The position numbers were made by a program, and so were the translations under genes. From the NCBI GenBank assembly GCA_027532555.1, contig JAPZTJ010000055.1:1-37053 (forward strand): a DNA stretch of 37,053 nucleotides, in the 5' to 3' direction. The DNA comes from Aquidulcibacter sp. (GTDB lineage: Bacteria > Pseudomonadota > Alphaproteobacteria > Caulobacterales > Aquidulcibacteraceae). Shown piece after piece: positions 8,214-18,802 of the stretch (position 1 is its first letter; each line of letters starts with the position of its first letter). The notes under the pieces are model-generated. The model saw only the letters and a program-made list of their open reading frames with translations. It made no database searches and was not told where the DNA came from.

Positions 8214-9332
8214 ATGCGTCTAACGATCGAACGTGGAGCGCTTTTGAAAGCTCTGGGCCATGTGCAAAGTGTCGTTGAGCGGCGCAATACAATCCCTATT
8301 TTGTCGAATGTTCTGATCGAAGCCCGCGATGGCAGCGTTACGTTTGCGGCGACCGACCTTGATATTGAGATTATTGACGGCGCTGAGGCCGATGTAGAGC
8401 GTCAGGGTGCCATCACAGTTCCTGCTCATTTATTGTATGAAATCGTCCGCAAACTGCCGGATGGTTCCCAAGTTCGGCTGGACTTGTCGCCGGACGACCC
8501 ACGCGTGACCATTACAGCAGGCCGTGGCCGCTACAATCTACCGGTGTTGGCAGCTGGCGATTTCCCCGCCATGTCCAGCGGCAACTTCGACTCTCGCTTC
8601 ACCTTAGAGCGTGCGGCACTCGCCCGTTTGATTGACCGCACACGCTTTGCGATCTCGACCGAAGAGACGCGCTATTATTTGAACGGCGTTTACTTGCATT
8701 CTGCGACTGGGGATTCAGGTCCAGCCTTGCGTGCTGTTGCCACCGATGGCCACCGCCTCGCTCTGGCCGACTATCCACAGCCCGAAGGCGCGACGGCTGT
8801 TCGCGGCGTCATTATCCCACGCAAAACCGTTCAAGAATTGCGTCGACTATTAGATGATGCGGCTGAAGATGTTGAAATCGCGGTCTCGGATGCCAAGATC
8901 CAGTTCTCATTCGGCCGGACAACGCTGACCTCTAAACTGATCGACGGAACATTCCCTGACTATACCCGCGTTATCCCAAAGGGGAATTCGCGGATTATGA
9001 CAGTTCGTAATGATGAATTCTCGCGCGCTGTTGACCGGGTTGCGACCATGGCGGCAGAGCGTTCGCGCTCCATCAAGCTGACCATTGGCGATGCGAAAGT
9101 CATTTTGGCGGTCAATAGCCCCGAAACCGGGGCCGCGACCGAAGAAGTGGAAGCCGACTATAGCGCTGAGACAATTGAGATTGGCTTCAATGCGAAATAT
9201 CTCCTTGATATCGCAGGCCAAATTGGCACAGGCGAAGCGCGTTTTGAGTTTGCCGACGCCGCATCGCCTACCCTTGTGCGCGACGGTAATGATCCCAATG
9301 CGCTCTTTGTGCTGATGCCGCTGCGCGTGTGA
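8214..9332 (+). CDS. dnaN: DNA polymerase III beta subunit (sliding clamp)
   Basis: The ring-shaped processivity clamp tethers polymerase III and many repair proteins to DNA (372 aa, usual length). It begins MRLTIERGALLKAL, followed by VVERRNTIPILSNV, a strong beta-clamp signature. Three repeated clamp folds are expected from the length. It ends with LFVLMPLRV, which forms the conserved C-terminal edge of the peptide-binding pocket. It follows dnaA by 157 bp and ends within recF (GTGA overlap), so dnaN and recF are translationally coupled. Confidence 0.97.
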   Translation: MRLTIERGALLKALGHVQSVVERRNTIPILSNVLIEARDGSVTFAATDLDIEIIDGAEADVERQGAITVPAHLLYEIVRKLPDGSQVRLDLSPDDPRVTITAGRGRYNLPVLAAGDFPAMSSGNFDSRFTLERAALARLIDRTRFAISTEETRYYLNGVYLHSATGDSGPALRAVATDGHRLALADYPQPEGATAVRGVIIPRKTVQELRRLLDDAAEDVEIAVSDAKIQFSFGRTTLTSKLIDGTFPDYTRVIPKGNSRIMTVRNDEFSRAVDRVATMAAERSRSIKLTIGDAKVILAVNSPETGAATEEVEADYSAETIEIGFNAKYLLDIAGQIGTGEARFEFADAASPTLVRDGNDPNALFVLMPLRV

Positions 9333-10507
9333 CGTCTGATCTTATCGCGACCCCGCGCGCCTTTGTGCAGCGGCTTAATCTAACCCAATTTAGAAACCAT
9401 CCACGGCTTGATCTTGAGACAGGCGATGGTCCTGTGTGTTTGTTTGGCCCCAATGGTGCCGGCAAAACCAATATTCTGGAAGCTCTCTCGCTTTTGGGGC
9501 CGGGGCGCGGCTTGCGTGGGGCAGACCTCGACGAAATGGCCCGCCAAGGCCCTGACGGTGGTCCCTTTGCTGTTACAGGCCTGATCCAATTAGGTGATGA
9601 GGCGCGGCGGATCGGTGTGGGACTTGAGCGTACGTCTACGGGCCAAAGACGTGTCGCCCGCATTGATGGCAAGGATGCTGGCCCCAAGGATCTGGCAGAG
9701 ACGGTACGGTTGCTCTGGCTCACCCCGGCCTATGACCGCCTTTTTGCAGGCCCGGCCGGCGAGCGGCGCAAGTTCCTCGACCGTTTGGTGTTTGCAATTG
9801 CTCCAGAGCATGCTCAGCAGGCCAGTCAGTTTGAGAAGGCCCTTCGTGAACGCACGCGCCTGTTAGAGGAGCCAAAGCCTGATGCCCGCTGGCTGAGCGT
9901 CGTGGAAGCTGAAGCGGCCGCTGCCGGTGTTGCGCTGGGTCTTGCGCGACTTGAAGCGGTTGATGCCTTGCAAAGTGAAATTGCCCAGCGGCCGGATGGA
10001 GCCTTTCCCAAAGCGACCCTAGCCCTTGAAGGTTTATTCGAAATCGGCCTGCGCGAAGCGAGTCATGCGGCACAGGCAGAAGCTGATTATACGCGCCTGT
10101 TGCATGATTGCCGGGCCCGTGATTCGGCGGCTGGACGGGCGCTAGATGGCCCACATCGTTCGGATTTAACTGCGATCCATGCCCCCTCTGGCATGCCTGC
10201 TCAAAAATGCTCGACAGGTGAGCAGAAAGCCCTTGTAGTTACACTGATTTTAGCTCAAGCGCGGCGGATCGCTTCTGGCCTGCCAACGGCAAAAAGTGCG
10301 GGCTTTTCTGGGCCGAATCCGCTAGTCTTATTGGACGAAGCCGCAGCCCATTTTGACCCTGCTCGACGCGCCGCACTCTGTGAGGAATTACTGGCGCTTC
10401 CAGGTCAATCTTGGCTAACGGGCACGGATCAAAATCTGTTTGAGGAGTTTGGTTCGCGCGCAACCCAGTTTGAAGTCTCACCGGGATCAGTCCGGTTGAT
10501 GCAGTGA
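9329..10507 (+). CDS. recF: RecF, recombination/replication-repair ATPase
   Basis: RecF is an SMC-like ABC ATPase that acts with RecO and RecR to load RecA at gaps (392 aa). Walker A GPNGAGKT is at 40-47. The ABC signature STGEQKALV and Walker B LVLLDEAAAHFD lie near the C terminus. The start is a GTG that overlaps the dnaN stop as GTGA. The DLETGDGPVCLFG beta-strand region before Walker A is typical. A 17-bp gap separates it from gyrB, consistent with one operon dnaN-recF-gyrB. Confidence 0.95.
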   Translation: MTSDLIATPRAFVQRLNLTQFRNHPRLDLETGDGPVCLFGPNGAGKTNILEALSLLGPGRGLRGADLDEMARQGPDGGPFAVTGLIQLGDEARRIGVGLERTSTGQRRVARIDGKDAGPKDLAETVRLLWLTPAYDRLFAGPAGERRKFLDRLVFAIAPEHAQQASQFEKALRERTRLLEEPKPDARWLSVVEAEAAAAGVALGLARLEAVDALQSEIAQRPDGAFPKATLALEGLFEIGLREASHAAQAEADYTRLLHDCRARDSAAGRALDGPHRSDLTAIHAPSGMPAQKCSTGEQKALVVTLILAQARRIASGLPTAKSAGFSGPNPLVLLDEAAAHFDPARRAALCEELLALPGQSWLTGTDQNLFEEFGSRATQFEVSPGSVRLMQ

Positions 10508-10518
10508 AAGAAGTGTGA

Positions 10519-13023
<2,505 letters not shown>

Positions 13024-13098
13024 GTCGGGCTTCCCTTTCCTTAAGCGAATGAAGTAAGTTACTTTTTTCACCTTTAAGGGCTCTCCTTTCGTCTGGAC

Positions 13099-13132
13099 CT
13101 GTTTTGGTGGAAACCATGTTTCACCAAAACAG
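13099..13132. repeat. Hairpin CTGTTTTGGT..ACCAAAACAG
   Basis: CTGTTTTGGT (13099-13108) pairs with ACCAAAACAG (13123-13132). Inside, AAAC and GTTT extend the stem across a small bulge. The resulting 14-15-bp stem with a tiny loop has no T-run after it, so it resembles an extragenic palindrome more than a terminator. Confidence 0.65.
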
Positions 13133-13148
13133 ATCGTCTAGGATTAGC

Positions 13149-13239
13149 GCGACATCTGTGTGGTCAAGTGCGCAGCTCCGCTGCGTCGCGGGGCGATCCG
13201 TTTTCGCAGAAAACGGACACTTGACGACCCAGAGGTCGC
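13149..13239. repeat. Cloverleaf-forming palindromic element
   Basis: An 8-bp stem GTCAAGTG (13163-13170) / CACTTGAC (13218-13225) encloses three hairpins that follow each other without a single unpaired base. They are CGCAGC-TCC-GCTGCG (13171-13185), TCGC-GGG-GCGA (13186-13196) and TCCGTTTTC-GCA-GAAAACGGA (13197-13217). The outer stem continues imperfectly with GCGAC (13149-13153)/GTCGC (13235-13239) and TCTG (13155-13158)/CAGA (13230-13233). Such a fully paired four-way junction is very unlikely by chance. It could be a DNA cruciform, a REP/MITE-type element, or a structured RNA of the gyrB 3' region. Confidence 0.7.
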
Positions 13240-13315
13240 ACGAACAATTAAAACAGCGGTTGGGTGACCAGAATGGGCACCAGAGCGCTTCTAAGTGTTC
13301 TCTTCATTTTCAGAC

Positions 13316-13411
13316 CTGTCATCCCCGCCGAAGCGATAGCGCAGAGCGGGGACCCCCAAGGACTTTGCGGCATGAGGTCTGGGACTCGGCTTACGTCGTC
13401 CGGGATGACAG
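13316..13411. repeat. MITE-like extragenic palindrome with CTGTCATCCC ends
   Basis: Perfect 10-bp terminal inverted repeats CTGTCATCCC (13316-13325) and GGGATGACAG (13402-13411) bound a 96-bp element. The inner part can form CCCCGC/GCGGGG. Elements with TGTCATCCC-type ends recur between genes of many proteobacteria, which fits a non-autonomous repeat. Confidence 0.6.
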
Positions 13412-13440
13412 AGTGAGGACTGAAGGGATATTTCGTCCCC

Positions 13441-14742
13441 CTATTCCTTGGCGATCCGGCCACCCACCATCACAAATTCAATTCTGCGCATCAGGGAAAT
13501 GTCGGTCAATGGATCGCCTGTCACAGCGACTAGGTCTGCGGCTTTTCCTGGTGCCAAAGTGCCGATCTGGTCGGATAAGCCAAGGTGCGCGGCGCCACCT
13601 ACCGTCGCACTCCGCAGCGCTTCGACTGGGGTGAAGCCTGCTTGCACCATCAGCTCAAACTCGCGCGCATTATCGCCATGACGGGACACACCGCTGTCGG
13701 TACCAAACACCACGCAGACGCCTGCTTCACGTGCGCGGCTCAACATATTGATCATGAGTGGTCCGACCGTCAAAGCCTTGGCCGCTTGCGCACCCGTCAA
13801 GGTGCCACCGGCTTTGGCCATCTCTGTCACTGTTGTACCGGCCAAAATAGTTGGCACGATGCACGCATTTTTGGCCTTATAGAGGGCGAAGGTTTCTGCA
13901 TCGGCATAGCTCGAATGCTCAATACTATCAAAGCCCGCCCGCAGAGCCGCTTCAATGCCGCCCTTGCCATGGGCATGTGCAGTAGCGGTCTTGCCCAAGA
14001 GGTGCGCTGTATCGGCAATGGCTTTGAGCTCATCATCAAAGAATTGCTGGCTGAGGCCGCTGGCCGTATTGCTCAAGACGCCCCCAGTGGCCGTAACTTT
14101 GATGATATTTGCGCCCGCTTTGACCTGTTCACGAACTGCCCTGCGACAATCGTCGACACCATTGCATACGCTCTCTGGGCCAATCACATGCATGATATCT
14201 TCCCGGAAACCATGCACATCAGCATGCCCGCCCGTGGGGCTGATGGCGGCACCTGCAGCCAAGATACGTGGACCCAGCAATCGTCCAGCGGCAAATTGAT
14301 CGCGCAAAGCGAAAATGGTGTGATGCCCATCGGCACCCAAATCCACCACGGTCGTGAAGCCAGCCTTTAAGGCTTTTTGCGCATTGACCAGGCCATCCAA
14401 GGCCAGATCGCTCTCTTCCTTAGTTACTTCATTCAAAAGGCTCGAAGACGATAACTCAGATAGCAGATGGACGTGACTGTCGATCAGGCCAGGCATCACC
14501 GTTTTGGCCTTAAGGTCGACGAGCTTGGCACCGGCCAATGGGGCGACATAGCCGTCGCGAATGGCCTCAATCTTGCCATCGCGCACAATCAGCGTCTTTG
14601 CCGTTGTAGGAGCTGTACCGGGCTCAGCAATCAGCCGACCCACATGGATATAAGTAGCCGGTGACGCCGCTGATGGGGTCTGCGCCTGAGCAGACCCCAC
14701 GGCCACACAAGCCAAAACAGTCGATAAAAGTAGTGAACGCAT
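13441..14742 (-). CDS. Secreted amidohydrolase, Xaa-Pro/Xaa-Arg dipeptidase-like
   Basis: This is a binuclear-metal amidohydrolase of the imidazolonepropionase/Xaa-Pro dipeptidase branch (433 aa from the chosen start). Metal ligands visible in order are HVH in GLIDSHVHLL, the carboxylated lysine in NIIKVTATGG, HAHG, EHSSYAD and the catalytic aspartate in FGTDSG. The frame extends upstream to 14817, but the ATG at 14742 is preceded by GGGGGG and opens a clean signal peptide (MRSLLLSTVLACVAVGSAQA). The enzyme should therefore be periplasmic. Characterised Caulobacter relatives cleave dipeptides ending in Pro, Arg or Lys; which of these applies here cannot be told. It is convergent with gyrB. 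Confidence 0.85.
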   Translation of the reverse strand: MRSLLLSTVLACVAVGSAQAQTPSAASPATYIHVGRLIAEPGTAPTTAKTLIVRDGKIEAIRDGYVAPLAGAKLVDLKAKTVMPGLIDSHVHLLSELSSSSLLNEVTKEESDLALDGLVNAQKALKAGFTTVVDLGADGHHTIFALRDQFAAGRLLGPRILAAGAAISPTGGHADVHGFREDIMHVIGPESVCNGVDDCRRAVREQVKAGANIIKVTATGGVLSNTASGLSQQFFDDELKAIADTAHLLGKTATAHAHGKGGIEAALRAGFDSIEHSSYADAETFALYKAKNACIVPTILAGTTVTEMAKAGGTLTGAQAAKALTVGPLMINMLSRAREAGVCVVFGTDSGVSRHGDNAREFELMVQAGFTPVEALRSATVGGAAHLGLSDQIGTLAPGKAADLVAVTGDPLTDISLMRRIEFVMVGGRIAKE

Positions 14743-15031
14743 AATGCCCCCCAGAATGTGATTTTCACCCACCATGCGACTGCCCGATGCGATTGGCAAG
14801 CAAAAGCGTGAGCCCAAGTTTCCAGCTTATCCATCTGTCAGACCAAGAGCCATCGCGACGCTAAGGTCGCACCAGCGCGCGGGATTGCCTTAGCGGGAAA
14901 GTAGATCTCCCGCCCTCCAAAGTCCTTCCCTTAGACCGCAATTAAACCCTTTGCGCTTACGCCACCTTCCCATTCGACCAATCCCATTCTAGACTGCTGC
15001 CCATAAACAAATGCTCTGGGGAGGGCTTGCG

Positions 15032-15442
15032 ATGTTACTACCAATTTTGGCGCTGATTGCTTGGACTATGGTCATGTGGGTGTGGATGTATGCCACCCGA
15101 CTACCAGCTATGCAAAAACACAAGATTGACCCGCAAGGGGCTGCAATTCCGGGTAGTTTGGACGCTTTACCGCTAAAAGTGGCGCAAATCGCACATAATT
15201 ATAACCATTTGCACGAGCAACCGACCCTGTTTTACGCGTTGGCTTTGGCTGCGCATGTGGGAAATTGGGCCGATGGGCTTTCAATTCAGCTCGCTTGGGG
15301 CTATGTGGCCCTTCGTGTACTGCATTCGCTGGTGCAAGCGACCGTTAATTTGGTGGCTGCGCGCTTCGCGGTGTTTGCCTTGGCTTCACTCGTTTTAATG
15401 GTACTTTGTGCGAAAACGATCCTGGAAGCACTCGGCAGCTAA
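15032..15442 (+). CDS. MAPEG-family integral membrane protein
   Basis: This is a small four-helix membrane protein of the MAPEG family (136 aa from this start), related to microsomal glutathione transferase. The signature NYNHLHEQPTLFYALAL and the later RVLHSLVQATVN are diagnostic. Hydrophobic stretches lie near residues 1-22, 65-80, 85-100 and 115-133. The frame opens at 15011, but GGGGAGGG ends six bases before the internal ATG at 15032, so that start is preferred. Bacterial members are poorly characterised, so glutathione-dependent activity is only a possibility. It stands alone between divergent and downstream genes. Confidence 0.85.
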   Translation: MLLPILALIAWTMVMWVWMYATRLPAMQKHKIDPQGAAIPGSLDALPLKVAQIAHNYNHLHEQPTLFYALALAAHVGNWADGLSIQLAWGYVALRVLHSLVQATVNLVAARFAVFALASLVLMVLCAKTILEALGS

Positions 15443-15453
15443 GTCAGGTGTGA

Positions 15454-15467
15454 GGGGCTTTTGCCCC
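15454..15467 (+). terminator. Short GC hairpin after the MAPEG gene
   Basis: GGGGC-TTTT-GCCCC sits 12 bp after the stop codon. It lacks a following T-run, so it is at best a weak terminator or RNA-stabilising hairpin. Confidence 0.35.
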
Positions 15468-15714
15468 CCCGATCTGCCCGAGTTTAAGTGCACGTCCCAC
15501 ATCAGAGCCACAATGGCTCTTTCATCGCTTTCCGCCGTCTGGGCGTTGCAAGTGACCGTGTCTAGTTTCGCGAGGTCACACCGGGCGAAGGTAAGCCCTA
15601 TTTGGCGCGCCTGACTTGAAGCAACTCAAGGTCAGGTCCGTCCCAGACGCGTGCGCGCACCCCAAGATACGGGGGCGATACTGCACGCTTTGACGTGTGA
15701 AAGACGACTAAACC

Positions 15715-17739
15715 ATGACTACTTTTGCCGATTTCGGCTTTGCTGAGCCTATCTTGAACGCCATCGCAGGCGAAGGCTATGAGCATCCTACCCCCATCCA
15801 AATGCAGGCCATTCCACCGGCCATGCAATCGCTCGACATTTTGGGCCTCGCCCAAACCGGCACCGGCAAGACCGCAGCCTTCGCGCTGCCCTTGCTGCAC
15901 CATTTGAGCGAACGCCGCATTCATGCTGGCGCACGCGCTTGCCGCGCGCTGATCCTGTGCCCAACCCGCGAATTGGCTGGCCAGATTGCCGACAGCTTGC
16001 GCACCTATGGCAAGTTCGTCGGCCTGTCCGGCGCTTTGGTCTATGGTGGGGCAAACATCCGCAAGCAGATCCGCTCGATGGAGCGTGGTGTCGACATCCT
16101 GATCGCCACCCCCGGCCGCTTGATTGACCTGATGAAGCAGCGCGCCATCCGCCTTGATATGGTGGAGCATCTGATCTTGGACGAAGCCGACCAAATGCTG
16201 GACATGGGCTTTATCAAGCCAATCCGTCTGATCGTCGGTGAAATCCCGAAGGCGCGTCAAACGAGCCTGTTTTCGGCCACCATGCCGAAGGAAATCGCCC
16301 ACCTCGCTGAAGAATTGCTGACCGACCCAAAGCGTATTCAAGTCGCGCCTTTGTCGTCGGCTGCAGAGCGCGTCGACCAGCGTTTGATCCTGTCCAGCCA
16401 AGTGAACAAGCAGCAATTGCTTGAATCCATTTGTCATGAGCCCGAAGTTAAGCGCGCCATGATCTTTGTCCGCACCAAGCATGGCGCTGAAAAGGTGCTC
16501 GATAAGCTAGAGCAACAAGGCATGTCGGTTGATGCCGTCCATGGCAATAAGAGCCAGAATGCGCGTGAGCATGCGCTGGAGCGCTTCCGCAAAGGCCACA
16601 CCCGTCTGTTGGTATGTACCGATGTGGCTGCACGCGGGATTGACGTTGATGGCGTGACCCATGTGTTCAACTTTGACCTGCCAGACGTACCTGAAGCCTA
16701 TGTCCACCGGATTGGCCGGACGGCGCGTGCTGGCGCTGAAGGGATCTCGATCTCCTTCTGTGCACCTCATGAGCGGGACAATTTGCGCCAGATTGAGCGC
16801 TTGATCAAAAAGTCCATCACTAAGATGGACCCAGCCAATTTGATGAAGGCACCTCGTCCTGCGGCCCCTAAGCCAGCTGAAGTTCAGTATGATGAAGATG
16901 GCGAAGCCATCTTTGTGGAAACCGTTGGCGAAGCCTCCAACACGCTGAGCGCGCCAACCAATGCGCATGGCGATGTGATCGGCGTGCTGCGCCGCACAGG
17001 TCCAAAGGAAATGTTGTACGAACCCCGCAACGATCCCCGTCGCGATGGCAAGTTTGGTGCGCGCGATGGTGGCCGCGAAGGTGGTCGCGGTGGCCGTCCA
17101 GGGCCTCGTGGTGGTCAATATTCCAACCGCGACCGCAGCGATGACGGTGACCGTCGTCCTCGCGCTGGCAATTTCGCGACAGGTTCTGTCTTCAATGAAG
17201 GCCGTCCACAACAGCGCGAAGAAAACCGCTTTGGTGCCCGTGCACCTGAAGCCGCTGAACGTCCAGCCTATGTACGCCCCGTAGCCGATACAGGCCGTGA
17301 AGAGCGTCCGCGCTTTGACAAGCCGTTCCATTCAAAGCCACGCGAAGAGCGCAGCTTCCAAGATCGTCCGCGTAACGATCGGCCTCGTGATGATCGTTCC
17401 TATGCTGACCGTCCTCGTGATGACCGTCCTCGTGATGACCGTCCTCGGGGCGATCGTCCACAAGGGGATCGTCCACGCACCTATGAAGCGCGCAGCGAAG
17501 CGTTTGGCCATCGTAATGGCCAAGGCCAGCGCGATTACACCCCACGCAAGGGCCCTGCCCCACGCGGGGAAGCCCGCATTGAAGGTCGTACCGATGATCG
17601 CAAGTCGGGCAAGCCAGCTGCAGGTAAGAAGACCTTCGGTGGCAAGCCGGTCAGTCTCGGGCGCTCGGGCGCACGGGGTGGCGCTAATGTCGGTCGCGGT
17701 GGTGACAGCACCTTCGTGCCACGTCGCGGCCGTTCATAA
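15715..17739 (+). CDS. DEAD-box RNA helicase (RhlE-like) with Arg/Asp-rich tail
   Basis: This is an ATP-dependent RNA helicase probably acting in ribosome assembly or RNA turnover (674 aa). The core contains the Q motif near 10-31, motif I AQTGTGKT (46-53), Ia PTRELAGQ (83-90), DEAD (156-159), SAT (187-189) and VI HRIGRTARAG. After about residue 430 the protein becomes low-complexity: a Gly/Arg-rich part, then repeats of R-D-D-R-P, then a Gly/Ser/Arg end. Such tails bind RNA and can drive condensate formation. A 270-bp gap before the ATG leaves room for a long leader, as is common in cold-responsive helicases, but no known element is visible. A bidirectional terminator follows. Confidence 0.93.
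   Translation: MTTFADFGFAEPILNAIAGEGYEHPTPIQMQAIPPAMQSLDILGLAQTGTGKTAAFALPLLHHLSERRIHAGARACRALILCPTRELAGQIADSLRTYGKFVGLSGALVYGGANIRKQIRSMERGVDILIATPGRLIDLMKQRAIRLDMVEHLILDEADQMLDMGFIKPIRLIVGEIPKARQTSLFSATMPKEIAHLAEELLTDPKRIQVAPLSSAAERVDQRLILSSQVNKQQLLESICHEPEVKRAMIFVRTKHGAEKVLDKLEQQGMSVDAVHGNKSQNAREHALERFRKGHTRLLVCTDVAARGIDVDGVTHVFNFDLPDVPEAYVHRIGRTARAGAEGISISFCAPHERDNLRQIERLIKKSITKMDPANLMKAPRPAAPKPAEVQYDEDGEAIFVETVGEASNTLSAPTNAHGDVIGVLRRTGPKEMLYEPRNDPRRDGKFGARDGGREGGRGGRPGPRGGQYSNRDRSDDGDRRPRAGNFATGSVFNEGRPQQREENRFGARAPEAAERPAYVRPVADTGREERPRFDKPFHSKPREERSFQDRPRNDRPRDDRSYADRPRDDRPRDDRPRGDRPQGDRPRTYEARSEAFGHRNGQGQRDYTPRKGPAPRGEARIEGRTDDRKSGKPAAGKKTFGGKPVSLGRSGARGGANVGRGGDSTFVPRRGRS
17376..17475 (+). 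repeat. In-gene tandem repeat coding for R-D-D-R-P units
   Basis: A 15-bp unit (GACCGTCCTCGTGAT) is repeated nearly perfectly from 17407 to 17450, with looser copies on both sides. The repeat number is likely to vary between strains without breaking the frame. Confidence 0.8.
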
Positions 17740-17751
17740 GATACCCGCTTA

Positions 17752-17784
17752 CACCCGCTCAGGCCCTCTTGGTTTGAGCGGGTG
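17752..17784. terminator. Bidirectional terminator between helicase and SDR genes
   Basis: CACCCGCTCA (17752-17761) pairs perfectly with TGAGCGGGTG (17775-17784) across a 13-base loop. It lies between two convergent stop codons, so it can serve both genes. T-runs are weak. Confidence 0.7.
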
Positions 17785-17791
17785 AAGCAAA

Positions 17792-18634
17792 TTAGGCTTG
17801 ATCGCCTTCGCGCGCCCAAAAGCGCGCCAAGGCACCCTCGATCGCTTCTGCACGCGGCCTAGCCACTTCGGCGATATCGCGACCATGGGTGAAGAGGAAG
17901 AATTCATCCGCCTCAACGCCGCGCAAGATACGCTCTGCCGCGATAGAGGCAGGAAGACCCGCTTGGTTCTCGCGCCCAAACGCTTCATCCAACTGACGTG
18001 GCCCGCCGAATTTTTCATGGCGATTGCGAAACCCATTCCAGATTTCTGAGACCACCAACCCCGGGCACAGCACGGACACAGCCAAAGGCGTGTCGACATA
18101 ATCGCGCGCCATCGCCTCAGCGAGGCCCACCAAGGCATGTTTTGACGCTGTATACGGCGTTGCTTGGCCACCGCGCACCGGCAGACCCAAACCATGCTCT
18201 GAGGCCGTTATCACCAGACGTGACGGGATAACCTGCTCAAGCAGACGGGGCGCAAAGGCGCGCACGCCATCAATTGTTCCCATCACATTGACCTCAAAGG
18301 TCCAAGTGATATTCGCGCGAGAGGCCTTGTGGATCGCCCCGCCAGCGCCAATACCCGCATTCAAGAACACCAAGGTCACCCGGCCAAATCGCTCAAACGC
18401 AAAGTCTGCAAGCGCTTGGTTAGATGCTGGGTCAGCCACATCGACAAAACAGCCAAGTGCTGCCCCGCCCTGATCGCGGATCGCTTGGGCGGCAGCTTCG
18501 GCCTTCGGCCCTTCAATGTCGGCCAGCACAACTGCCGCGCCCTTTGCAGCAAGCACTTGGCCTAAAGCTAAGCCAATACCAGAGGCCCCACCCGTGATAA
18601 CCGCAACATCTGCTGGCCCTATGTTTTGTGACAT
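17792..18634 (-). CDS. Short-chain dehydrogenase/reductase
   Basis: This is a classical NAD(P)-dependent SDR (280 aa). The Rossmann motif TGGASGIG is at 14-21, and D39 after the second strand suggests NAD preference. NAG (92-94), the catalytic N116, S145, Y161 and K165 (YTASK) are all present. The substrate is not predictable. Extended helices after residue 190 match SDRs annotated as oxidoreductases of lipids or polyols. It is convergent with the helicase and about 170 bp divergent from the M13 peptidase. Confidence 0.88.
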   Translation of the reverse strand: MSQNIGPADVAVITGGASGIGLALGQVLAAKGAAVVLADIEGPKAEAAAQAIRDQGGAALGCFVDVADPASNQALADFAFERFGRVTLVFLNAGIGAGGAIHKASRANITWTFEVNVMGTIDGVRAFAPRLLEQVIPSRLVITASEHGLGLPVRGGQATPYTASKHALVGLAEAMARDYVDTPLAVSVLCPGLVVSEIWNGFRNRHEKFGGPRQLDEAFGRENQAGLPASIAAERILRGVEADEFFLFTHGRDIAEVARPRAEAIEGALARFWAREGDQA

Positions 18635-18802
18635 GGCTTTACCTCCGTGAACGCGTGCTGCATCAGCTACTCACCCTCATCGTTGCCCGACTGGACTTGT
18701 TTGGCAAACCTTGCTGCAAGTTAATTCGACAATTTGACAGGCACTGTCACAAGCGACAGGCTGACTCAAATGAGTTTCAAAGATCAATGCGGGGGCAAAA
18801 CA

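Larger units (their letters stand above)
13024..13440. other. Repeat-rich non-coding interval after gyrB
   Basis: The 417-bp gap between convergent gyrB and the amidohydrolase contains no credible gene. It holds three separate fold-back structures (13099-13132, 13149-13239, 13316-13411). CTGTTTT (13099-13105) and AAAACAG (13250-13256) could be terminal inverted repeats of an element enclosing the first two. A 176-aa plus-strand ORF across it has no ribosome site and is an artefact of the palindromes. Confidence 0.6.

Noticed and set aside
13149-13239. Cloverleaf as a tRNA gene
   Set aside because: The arms lack a T-loop TTCRA, an anticodon loop and a 7-bp acceptor with CCA; stem lengths do not match any tRNA.
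13104-13634. 176-residue plus-strand ORF after gyrB
   Set aside because: It runs through the palindromic repeats and into the antisense of the amidohydrolase, without a ribosome site.
15598-16482. 294-residue minus-strand ORF over the helicase start
   Set aside because: It is a shadow of the helicase and its leader, with no recognisable domain.
17376-17475. Short repeats in the helicase gene as a CRISPR array
   Set aside because: The units are 15 bp without spacers and encode in-frame R-D-D-R-P residues.
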